Below, one piece after another: positions 17,801 through 29,800 of a stretch of 36,078 bases of DNA (position 1 is the stretch's first letter; every line of letters begins with the position of its first letter). Source of the stretch: Reticulitermes lucifugus (Eukaryota; Arthropoda; Insecta; Blattodea; Rhinotermitidae); assembly GCA_026260175.1 (NCBI GenBank), contig JAKCWW010005341.1, positions 1 to 36,078 on the forward strand, written 5' to 3'. A program made the translations under genes and the position numbers. Below the pieces are notes generated by a model. That model saw only the letters and a list, made by a program, of their open reading frames with translations. It was not told where the DNA came from and ran no database searches.

Positions 17801-20800
17801 GAAATAGCTGTTCTATGTTTCAGTTTAGTTAGCAATTGTGGGCACGTCCCGTTATGCTGTGGGAACGAATGTAGTCATGAACACCTGGGCTCTTGAGAAG
17901 TCACAGACTGGGGAAAACTACAGTGTACTCCTACAAGATTCCAGAACTTGGTGTAACAGGGAACCATCACCGAAATATGTTTCATTACCCTGGGAGGAGT
18001 TCTATCAAAGACAAACATTGCTGAGGATGAACTATTAGCATGGGCTGTGGTCCAAGCATCTGAGTATAACTGTAGAACAGTCACAAAAGAAAGTTACTTT
18101 GGAAACACTGCAGGGCCTTTGAACTTCCAAACCCACACTGAGGGAGCATATGAAAAGAGGTTTTTGGGTAAAGGCATATCGGCCATGCTTTTTATTTTTT
18201 GGCTGCAGGGCTGGACATTTAAATTTTAGTGCACCCTTTATGTGAAATGTGAATATTTTATGAACAAAATAAGATAACGTTTTGAAATACACAACATTTA
18301 GTGAAGAAAAAACAGAGATTGTGCTGCATGTCAAAAAAATTCAGTAAGTGGATTTGCTGACTAAATATATGGGTGGTGGCGGTACAACAGGCGCTTTCTA
18401 AAGATTAATGAGCTGAGTGATGCAGATCTGCAGGAACAATGTGAAGCCTATCATGAGTTCTTGCTCATGGTCCAATGAATGCTGCACATGAAAAAGGAAT
18501 TTCTTTGACTAGTGCATGGTATATGACAGTGCAGAAATGAAAAATGTTTATTTCTGCAGCAAGAATAACCCACACTTCTTCAAGGAAATTAAACATGATC
18601 CATCCCATGTCGTGATTTGGCCAGCAGCGTCCACATAACACCTGTTCAGTCCATATTTTATTGAGAACCCTGTGACCAAACCCCATGTCTAATGGTGTTA
18701 CAGGAACACTTTGTGTCTGAGGTCAGTTGTGGTTTCAGCATGATGGAGCTCCTACACATTTTGTTATTTCTATGTGGGAATTTTTGGCTGAAGTGTTTTG
18801 AGACTTGGGTCTGGCCATGGCTCACCACTGTTGCCTGCTCCACCCAAGTGGCTTCTTCAGATCTTCACGTGATAGTCCAGTGTGGGAGTACATCATGCGT
18901 CGAGTTACTGAGCAGCCTTACAGTGCAGCTCAAGCAAGCTGCCTGAAATACGTTTAGTGCTGACACGCTAGCATTGCTGCGATACATCATCCTGTGGTAT
19001 GAAAGTCATGGTGCACACATGGAATGTGTGACAGCAGACACATTGACTCAGTATGATGCCTGCTGGTCTCTTGGTGTTACTTCCTAAATAATCACGTACA
19101 TTCTGGAAAGTGTGATATCACTCCCAACCACCTTTTACTGCTCACAGGTAGACGCATGCTCTGACAAAGAAATGTGGGCCAGTCTTGCAGATCAACTTCT
19201 CTCGAATGTTAGCAAGAAATAGGATGGAAAATTAGTACCCAGTTAGACGAGCCTCCTCATATTTGATATCCAGTTTGGGCTTAGTGTGTTGCAGTTCCAT
19301 ACACAAGGCACAACATGAAACCCTGTTCCCCGTCCAATGCAGTGTTTTAGGTGTCAAAGTTTCGACACGCACAGGTGTGGTGCACTTGTGACATTTTTCT
19401 CAAGTGGCTGTACAGTCTGCCCAGGACTAATATGCTGTGTCAACTGCTCTGGAGGTTGCATAGCCAGTTCACTGGACTGTCCAGTCTTTCTGCAATAGAA
19501 TGTCATCATCAGCGACAGGGTATAAGCCTTTCCAGGCGTTCTCGATCTTCATGGGTGTTGGTTTCTGCGTCCTTTGCTTGGTCGACCTATGTTTCTTCTG
19601 CCGGTTGGATTGTATTCATACACTAAATTGGAAATCTGTGTACCATTCATTCTTAATAAATGCTGTGTCCACTTGCATATGTAATCTACAGTAATTGTAT
19701 TTAAATTGTTTATATACTCATATTCTTTCGTTTGTTTTATGGTCATGTATATCTCACAACTGAGCTCAATTCCAGCACTGCTGTGTCAGTTTTTCTTTCT
19801 TGATGTTTTAGTAAAGTACAGTGCTTCACACCCATATGGGAGTGTTGGCACTTCCATTATCTTATATAGTTTCAATAATGTTTCCTTATTACTTGTTTTA
19901 AATGTGTGTTGAATTGCTCCATATATAGTATATGTTGAAACTGTTGTAGTGTATTACACGCCTCATTATTATTTATGCAGGATACTTGTACACTACGGGG
20001 CGCGCGGTGGCGTAGTTGGTTGAGGCATTATGCTACAAACCAGAATGTTGCGGGTTCGATTCCCGATGGTGTCATTGGAATTAATTCCTTGACATAATCG
20101 TTTCAGTCGCACNNNNNNNNNNNNNNNNNNNNNNNNNNNNNNNNNNNNNNNNNNNNNNNNNNNNNNNNNNNNNNNNNNNNNNNNNNNNNNNNTCAACCTC
20201 CTGGACCCCTCAGGGCCTGTCTAGGCCTGTAATGGGGTTGCTTTACCTTTTACTTGTACACTACATCCAGAGTACTTAAAGTATTTTCTTCGTTCAGTTA
20301 CTTTATTTTCAACAACTATTTCTGCTCTGGTGTGCTCGCTTCCTTTAAGTGCTATGAATCTTGTTTTAACAGTAGAAATTTTAAAGTTGTGTTCCTTACG
20401 AATTACATTTACTACGTATAATACCAAGTTCATCTTCTGTTTCAGGCACTATTGCCTGATCAGAAGCAAACAGAATAATATCTAGACTGTGCTGAATATT
20501 GTGATTTATTCAGAAGTGATTCTGCACAAGAATGTAATTCAGAAATCCAAGTTAAAGAGTGCCTGTCATTTCCAGAGGATAAAAAATTGCTTCTGTCAAT
20601 CAAATATTTCAGTTGACACAACTTATTTTTATTTGGAAGATAAAATGTTACATGTGTTGGCTTTCTTATGAAGCCATCGTCAGGCCAGTTATAAAGATAT
20701 AAAATTATATTACCAAGAAATATTCAGTGTAACAATACCTTATAACTTGCGTCCTCAGCATTTACTACATCATGTTTGCTTTAGCAATAGTGACTTACCA

Positions 20801-23800
20801 ACTGCACAGTTTACATGACAGCGTAAATTTCATAATATCTTTGGGGCTTCTTTATTAAAGTGTTTCTCAGGCTTTTAATACTGCAGCTTGGTGAATACGT
20901 TCAAATTTTGCTGTAGACCGGTATGCAGCAGACTCACTTATTAATGAATTGAACTTCATTGCATGTCAAAACAAAGCAGTGACAAAATACCAAATTTTTA
21001 TGTGATGTGTATTCAGTCTTAATGAAAGTTTACATTTATTAGTGATAATGTATTTGGAAAATAATTGTTTGTTTATAATGCTTTGTGGACTAGTGAAAAG
21101 AGGTTTCTAGACCAGCAGCAACCCACATCCCATGGTTTGAGCAACACTGCCACAATATGTCTACAGAACAGTCACATGACTGCTTATTACTATTCTTATT
21201 TCTTAACGTTTACTGTTATTTGTATTTTTCAGCCAATTCAACTTGTGTCATGTTCATTAGATGTAGCCTCACCTGGGAAGATTCCAGCAGGGAAGACAGA
21301 GATACCATTTGAGTTTCCCTTGACAGTTAGGCCAAATAAGACTCTATATGAAACCTACCATGGAGTGTTTGTTAATATTCAGTATCTCTTGCGGTGTGAA
21401 ATGAAAAGAAGTTTCTTAGCAAAGGATCTGCTCAAAGTAGCAGAATTTATTGTTGAATATAAGGTAGGTACATTGCGCTGGTGTGTATTATCTTGTATCG
21501 CAAAATAGAGCGCTGGTGTGTTTTATCTTGTATCACAAAATGGAGTGCTCGTGTGTATTGTTTTGTATCACAAAATAGAGCGCTGGTGTGTATTATCTTA
21601 TATCACAGAATAGAATGATGGTGTGTATAATCCCATATCACAAAATAGGGAGCTGGTGTGTATTATCTTGTATCACAGAATAGAATGCTGGTGTGTGTTA
21701 TACCATATCACAAAATAGAGCGCTGGTGTGTATTATCTTATATCACAGAATAGAATGATGGTGTGTATTATCCCATATCACAAAATAGAGTGCTGGTGTG
21801 TATTATCTTGTATCACAGAATAGAATGCTGGTGTGTATTATCCCATATCACAAAATAGAGCAGTGGGCTTTGTGTTTAAAAATGCTTCAACATTTATTGT
21901 ACTGTGAGAGCCGGAATCCATACCTATGAATCATATTGTCTTGTCTGAATGAGATTTTGGTTTTTATGGCTGTGAATATTGAGATTACGTCTTCTGGAAT
22001 GTGACACCATGCAGTCTGGTAGATAGGTGCCAATGTTTTTGAGGGACATGCTGCCTCCATCTTCATGGTGGAGGAAGTGCACTTCTATACTGTGTAGGAT
22101 TTGATGTAAATGAAAAATATTCTAACATAATTGTCTTTTTTTTTTTGTCATGGATTTGCACTGTAATTGTGAACGGTCATAAAATAATTGCATAACTAAC
22201 TTAGGAGGAACATGTGAGTTACCAAGACAACAGTTCACAGTTGTCTTGTAACGTGTAACAACTTTTTATTGAGCACTGATCATTTTACACACTGTTTAGT
22301 TAGTTCTAAAACAGTAGATACATCAGTTTCCACAGAACTCATTGCTTTATAGCATGATCAAATATGTCAGTTTCAGATTTGTTTATTTGACATCCAAGTG
22401 TCAGTAGGAGCTGTCACTGTTCCTTAAATTTTGATCGAAATGGTCTCCAAAATGTATTGCATTGCATGTTCTGTGTTCTGTTTTACATGTTCATTGAAAA
22501 TTTGTTTGTTTTGAGTGTTCTATGTAACATTTTTATGGAAAATTGGTTTGTTTGCAGCATATGAGTAAAATTCATTACATGTATACATACGTAAGTTGCT
22601 TTTGGTGTTGCACAGTATAATATTTGAAACTCTCATGACAGATGAGTGTGCTGAGAATAACTGTACTGTTGCTATCCTGATAATGGGGGCAACAGGTTCA
22701 TCTGAAATATCAGTACACTTGTACCGGATGACATGGAGTGGCTTCTTGTCAAGGTAGAATAGATTTCAAACACATAATCCAGGTGATGCCACTTTCCTTG
22801 CCAGTCCATAGTAATGGTGACATTCACAGTTTGCAGAATGGGAAACCATTCCATCTTGAAATGACTTCATCGCAGATGTACTGTGTCGTATATTGATAAG
22901 TGACCAACAGTTATGTCATTACATCTCCCTTGAAACTGTTCTGGATTTCTTTTAATTTCTTTGGCACTGAAATAATTTGCTAATCATCCTACCATTTGAT
23001 GCTGTACAGTAGGGGTGGCCACGATGTGGCTCATGCACGTCGCTGGCGCAGCTTGAGCCAGTTGCTTGTAAAAATAATATTCTGGTATTGAGAACCACTT
23101 GTCTTTTGGACTTTGTCCATAGTCTTTAATGTGAATATAAAATATAAAATTTAAAATTTTATATTTTATTTTATATTTTATATTCACAATAAAGACGATT
23201 GACAAAGTGCAAAAGACAAGTGGTTCTCAATGTTATATACCATCGTCAGAACTTTTAGAATAATCTGGTAGTTTACATGCACACCAGACTGACTGTGAAC
23301 GGCGTTTTAAAAGGTTTTCTAAAGAAAGGAAACTCATAACTAACTGAAACTAACATATTGTATTTGGAGGAAGAGAAAAAGCCATAAAATAAGGGAGAAA
23401 TATTTTCTTTTATGAATGAGTGGCTTTTGTGTAGGTTGCCTCCTAAAGTGTTGTTCTAAAAGCTCATCTAAGTGGCCGCCCCTAATGTGTTGTCTGAGCT
23501 ACTGACGGCGTCATTAAATAAACCATAAATAAATGAATTATGAGCCAAAATCGCCCAGCCAGGTGAGGGACACTTCTTCAGCACAGAATGAATGATGGAA
23601 AACTATTGTATTTAACTAACCATTTTTTTTCTGTGGCACAACAGCCCAACTTGGGCCTAGGCTGCCTCATTTTTGAGGTTTCTAGATCACACACAATTAG
23701 ACACACACACCTCTTAGGACTCCTCTGAATGAGTGATCAGCTTGTCACAGAGGCTGCTGCCTACACAACACACAACAAACCCAAGAGACAAACATCCATG

Positions 23801-26800
23801 CCCTCAGTGGGATTTGAACCTGCAATCCCAACAACTGAACCTGCAATCCCAAGAACTGAACAGCCAGAGACCTACTCGTTAGATTTCATGACCACCAGGA
23901 TTGGCCAACTAATCAATTCATGCAGCAAATCCTTCTTGAGAAGCCAATAGTGTCCCAGATAGCCAAGAAATTCCTGCCTTATGTAGAACCTTAAAGTTCA
24001 TTGCTGTGATCACTGGGTTCTGTCCTGAGCAAGATAAATCCAGTCAACATGCACTTACCCTTGGAGGTATTCCAACATTATGTACCCATCTCTGCTAAGT
24101 CTGCAAAGTGCTCTCTTTCCTTAGGTTTTGTGAGGAAACTTTTGTACATCTGTCTGATTTCTTGTATGTGTTACCATCTCATTCTCCTCGATTTCATTGC
24201 CCTAATAATGTGTGGTGAAGTGTCTAAATTATGGAGCTCCTCACTGTGTAGTTCTCTCCGTCCTTCTGTTTTGTCTTCCTCCTTGTTTCCAAATATTCTC
24301 CGCAGCACCTTATTCTCAAACATCCTCAGTCTGAGTTCTTTACTGAACGTGACAGACTTCGTTTCATGCCTGTAAAAAAACAACACATAAATTACACCTT
24401 TGTATATTAATTTTTGTGAAAAATATTTGTTTAATTTTTACAGCCTTCATCATGTGATAAAGCTGTGCCACACCCAGTTAATTTCTCCATCACACCAGAA
24501 TCTCTGCAGAATGTCAAAGATAAAGGTCGTATCCCACGGTTTTTGGTGACAGGTCACTTGGATTCAACAATGTGTTGCATTACCAAACCATTTACTGGAG
24601 AGGTATAAATTGTTATTTTTATGCATTATACCCCCAGCACTTGTTTTACGCCTTCTTGCTTTAACGCCCCTTTGCCAATTTACACCACTTCTTAATTTGT
24701 GCTCTTTCATTTTCAGTTTGACGCCCTTTGGCTGGCTGCATTCTGTTATGCTAACCGCTTATGTCTGATGGGAATATCATTTTTGATTTATGCCCACTTT
24801 TTCAGAAACACAACAAGGGCATAAAACAAGGGCTTGGTGTATTTTCCAATGTCCTCTGTATATCTGACTTGCCCCATTTTTTTGAAAGCGTTTGTTGCAG
24901 TGTACGTTTGCCCTTTGTTTTAATGGTTTTGATATTCTGTATTCTTCTGTATTCTGTATGTAATTTAATAAGATAAATATACAAATGTTGCAGTAAACTC
25001 CTGTATGCTACCAGCCATGTCAGGTGGGTAAATGGTGAATAAACCAGTGTGTCAAGAACAATCTCCATCCTTGTTATCAGAGAAATGTCAAACAAACCAT
25101 TGTTTCAAGAACCATTTCTGCTCCTGATGACTAGGATGGAGACAGTTCTTGAAACTTTGCTTTGTTAGACATGTAACCACTGGACAAAGCTGGTAGCCTG
25201 AGAATATCACATTTAGTCGCCATGAAAGCTTCAGATTACATATACACATGTTGTGATCAACACAATGCTCTTATTGTTACGTGAGCTACTCACAGCAATG
25301 TGACGTTATCAGGATGTGAACACCATGACTCACTTCACTAAAGTGAATGCTTATATGCATATTGTATTTTCATCTATTCCTATAACTAATATTAATTTGT
25401 TTATAGTCAGTTCCAAAGGCTGCTTGCAATTGTACGTTACAGTTGGATTCACTGAATGTTTGGCGATCATCTAGTACTATTCTGTGTTTTTCGTGGAATA
25501 CTGTTTGACAGACGAGGTCTAGATGTTTCGTAATCCTAAATTTGTTTTAGTTTACTGACAGTTTTTTGCGAAAGAAGGAACTTGATTTTCCACATGGAAA
25601 AGCAAGGAAGAGTTGTCAGGATAATGATTCTAGGGAAGTAGAATATGGGGATGGATTACTTGAGTGGAAATGACTACTAGATGTTCTTCTATTGGTGAGC
25701 GAGGATAGCATAGTTGCCATAGTGACTAGGCTACTTTAGATGACTGAAGACTCATGTTTCAATTGTCAGCAGAGGTAAGAGATTTTTCCCTTCCAGTGAA
25801 CCTTTAGATTGGGTGTGGGGCTCACACAGCCTCCTATTTAATGCATTCCAGGAGGTCTTTGTCCAGGGATAAAGTGGTTCAGCTGTAAGCTGACTCTTCC
25901 CCTCTACCCAGTGCTGAGGTTAAGAATGTGTGCTACTGTACTTTAATCCCCCCCAGTATGCCTTCATGATGTGTTCAGGGAAAACTTTGACTGTACTTTA
26001 CTTTCTTACATTGAAGCATCGCATTGTGTCCCCTGTTACAATATTTATGTTGTAAAACTGTCAGTGGTGTTATAACATTAATATTCATAAGACTTTATTA
26101 TATAATTCTAGCTAATTGCACTTGGGACAAACAGATATATATTGTACTATTTTATAGTCATCAGATATGTAGTACAAAAAAGTATAGGATATTGCAGCCA
26201 GATGTCAGTATATTCATTTAATTAAGAATTTTTGTTAGAAATTTATTAAAAAATTTGGTGCTGAATGAATGTAGTGATGTCTGGCTGCAATATTCTTTAC
26301 ATGTATGTACTACATATCTGACAACAATGGCTATTTATATTAATATATAACTTGCTTTCCTTTGTAATCGAATCTCCCTGAAGATGGCTAAGGTAAACGA
26401 AACATGCAGAGTAATGTAAGCTATAAAAGAGTACAATATATATTTGTCACAAGTGTAAATAGGAATTATATAGTAAGTATGTCCAGTTCATGGAATATGT
26501 ATAATATAAAATTTGTAAGAGTCCGTTGCTAACATTATATATTGCCTGTACATACAGGGTGTACTTTATGCATGTTTTTGTTCTTGCAGTTGATTGTGGA
26601 GCACTGTGAGATTCCTATAAAGTCAGTAGAACTTCAGTTGGTTCGTGTTGAAACGTGTGGCTGTGCCGAAGGCTATGCAAGAGATGGTAAGCAGAAGAAT
26701 GTTGTATGAGGCCATCGGCAGCTGCTGGGGTGCATATTTGGCTGTAAAGTGTTTTGCCTGTGTGTTTACTGTTTTAGTTTTGCTTGTCATTTGTGAATGA

Positions 26801-29800
26801 TGGAGGTAGCCTATTTACTCAGTATCATTTCAACTAGCTCCAGGAAGCTGTGTACTGTTTGTCTTTATATTCTGCGATCCCCNNACACACACACACACAC
26901 GCGCGAGCGCTCACACACAAAGGCAAGTGGAAACAGCAACACTTGTAGTGCAGATTTAAATCGCCGCTCTATGCGCAGGAGCAAGCCACTTTGATCTTCA
27001 TGTAAAGGGTTAGTATGTATCACCTTTATTATTTCTGATGTTTGTGATATGAATGAATGCACAGAATATACCGTTCAACTTCAGTTTGCTTCAGGTTACT
27101 GTATATTAAGCTTTAAAATACCTCCGTCCGTGTACGTGAATGCACATAAAAATCACCCCTAGAAATTCTTTTTATATGTTTAGGCAACAAGGAAATTTAC
27201 TGCATTTGTAAGACATGATGCATAATCTCTGTCTTCTGTTCCTCAAAATGTTTCTTATCTCATTATTTTTTTTTTGTGTTCACAGAATGCTCACCTTTGT
27301 CATAAACCATGCACTAAAATGTAAATACCACTGCAGCAATGGTGGATTGCAAACGTTATGTAGCTGTGCCAGTCAGCATCCTTTAGTACAGGACACTGTT
27401 AACTTGAATGTTGTTTGTGTATTTATTTATTTATAAGATACACTATTTAATGACACTGTCAGTAACCAAAAACCATATAATGTCAAATAATAGCATAATT
27501 AGTGAATAATGAATCGGAAAGAATGTGGAAGGAGGTGGCTGTGGCCTGATTTTGGCTTGCGGGACTGAGGAAAACCACAAAATTTAGTCAGGCTGGCTGG
27601 TCTTCAGGCCGAGATTTGGACCCATGACCTCCCAAATACGAAGCATGACTTTAATCACTGGACTGCATGTTTGATTGGTGTGTGTGTGTGTAATTATTTG
27701 TGTGTTTTGTGACGTGTGTTTAAATAGTGTCAACTTGCAGCTTTTGAGATTTGTAGAGGAGGGATGTAGACTTTGGGCTTTACCAAATGAGTGAGGGAAA
27801 TAGCATATAAACTGTATGAGCATTTAGGTGTGAAGTGTAATGTAAGTAACCTTGTTGCCAGAGGTCAGGAATGGACGGCAGTATATCATCATCTGTGTTG
27901 TGGCCAAATGCTTGTTTTGTTTCTGACCAGAATAAGCTAGGCAATATGGCAACAAAGCCATTACATCTCCATAAGTCTTAGTTCTCTACCGCCAGTAGTA
28001 CCGGTGTGGTTATCATATGAATAGAGGCATTCCTCAGTCAATGCTCTTAATTGGTTTTAGGAAAACAGAACACTAATGAAAGAGCATGCAGCAAGGGAAC
28101 TTTTCCCATAAGAATTAATGTTAATAGATCTAATTCATATTCTAAACTTGCACTTTGATGATAAATTAATTCCCAACGTGAAGTATATATCAATATTGAG
28201 ATCAGATTGACAATAAAATGTACACAGTAAAGACATGAATTTTATAAAATATATAGCATTTTTCTCTTACAAAAGCAAAGAAAAATGTTGATTTATGTAT
28301 TTAAAAATAAGTCTCATTTTGATGATTGTCAAGCTGCTTCTTCCTGCTTACAGATGAATCCAAAGACAAATGGCTCTTGGCTTTTTTCTTTTCACTACAG
28401 AGGAGTTTGTAGAAATTGGCAGCATTTGTGACTGCTCTGGCAATGTGTAAGCTTCTGTCCATTTCTGGGTCATTTTTTCACGCACGTGTTTTTGAACTTT
28501 TGATTCGTTATGAATAATTATGGCCAAGAGTACAAAAAAATAACCAAAGCATACTAAGCACACAAGATAATTGTGATTTTTTTAAAGTTCACAATTTCTG
28601 TTAGTTGTGGCCGTTGTGATAACTCACCCCAGGTGCCAGAGAGCCTAGCTATGCCACCGATGGTTACATTACATGTTTCAGAGATTTCCCATGGCTTCTT
28701 CCTTGATAAATGTGGTCATCACCCCCACTCATCTTGACAAACTGCTAATGCTAATTGGCTGCACTTGGCGGTCGGTTAACACACGGCAGTGGAAATAAAG
28801 ACAGGCACAAGTGCTCAGAGACTATTTCAACCACATAACATTTCTATGCAAAGTAAACTTGAAAACTGTGCTAATGGTGTGATTTGAGGTTCTCACAGTG
28901 GTAAATATTAAGATTTGTCTGGAGTGTGACACATTGTCGTTTGGTAGATGGTTACCAACATCTCTTCTACCCTGAAAAGGAAGGCAGCAGATTCTTTTAA
29001 AATGTTAGTACTTGTGTACCACACTATGTGGCGTCATCCCAGACGACCATCATCTTAGTGATAATTTCGTCGTATGCCCCAAAAAAGTTCATGATATTTA
29101 TTCACTCTGTCTGTTTCAGCAACAGAAATCCAAAACATTCAGATAGGCGAAGGAAATGTGGCTTGTGGAATGGCGATTCCCATTTATATGATCTTCCCTC
29201 GATTATTCACTTGCCCAACTCTTTCCACAAGCAATTTTAAAGTCGGTAAGTAACACTGAAACTTATGTTTCTTGGTAACGGAATACTCAGAACTTACTGA
29301 ATATTGCTTTTGAGCAGTTAGTAGGAGGGTTTGGAGGCTGGCTGCTTTGGCTGAAAATTTTTTGTAGTTCTGGACATTCATGTCAGATATGTGCTGGGTA
29401 GTATGTTTATGTCTCTATACGTGAAACTGATCCAAATAATACTTAAAAATTTTTAGTTCCTGCCTTACAGACAATACATCAGCTGCATTATAAACACCAG
29501 GAAATTATTACTGTTTATTATGAACATGATACCAGACTTATAAATATATTGTGTGGGCCAAATGCAGTATTTTGTAATGTTAACTCAGGTACCATTGTGC
29601 TTTGTAGGGCTTAGAATAGAATAGAAGTGTGGGTCGGGCCCTTACGGTCCCGATGCACGTAGGCCTGTAACAGGCCCTTTGTGCCCCTTAACTAAGTCTA
29701 AGTCACAGGAGCCCTGTCCTTGTAATGAAGGTCCAGATCGCCCCTAGACTTAGTTCTTTAATGTCTTCAGGGTTCAGAAAAAAGGAACCCAAATGAATGT

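Larger units (their letters stand above)
19545..20530 (-). mobile_element. LINE (non-LTR) reverse-transcriptase remnant, split by a SINE
   Basis: On the minus strand the right part (20530-20251) reads SLDIILFASDQAIVPETEDE and then HNFKISTVKTRFIALKG and RKYFKYSGC. This is the reverse-transcriptase catalytic motif (normally FADDQ, here FASDQ) and thumb region. The left part (19996-19545) continues with LLKLYKIMEVPTLPYGCEA and then KWTQHLLRMNG and YNPTGRRNIGRPSKGRR, the usual C-terminal arginine-rich tail. A SINE occupies 19997-20250 between them. The catalytic site is mutated and stops are present, so it is dead. It lies antisense in VPS26C intron 2. Confidence 0.8.
16308..21232 (+). other. VPS26C intron 2
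   Basis: At 4.9 kb this is the largest intron. It holds a MITE fragment (18213-18370), a Tc1/mariner-type remnant (18376-18960), an antisense LINE split by a SINE (19545-20530) with an assembly gap, and a decayed hammerhead-like module (20651-20684). From 16308 to 18212 I see no confident feature; a 97-codon frame at 17141-17434 is unassigned. Confidence 0.7.
21861..24443 (+). other. VPS26C intron 3, after the minisatellite
   Basis: No gene or repeat was recognised from 21861 to 23085. A near-perfect palindrome (23086-23234), an antisense SINE (23630-23910) and an antisense LINE 3' end (23925-24415) follow. The intron ends TTTTTACAG at 24443. Confidence 0.6.
24603..26589 (+). other. VPS26C intron 4
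   Basis: Contents are MITE copy 2 (24631-24839), a palindromic block with a hammerhead-like module (25046-25157), a SINE (25694-26009), an inverted repeat (26161-26322) and another module (26376-26405). The stretch 25180-25690 shows nothing recognisable. The intron ends TTCTTGCAG. Confidence 0.65.
26687..29119 (+). other. VPS26C intron 5
   Basis: It holds a two-base gap beside an (AC)n tract at 26883-26900, an antisense SINE (27520-27672) and a (GT)n tract near 27680. From 27700 to 29119 I recognise nothing. The intron ends TCTGTTTCAG. Confidence 0.65.
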
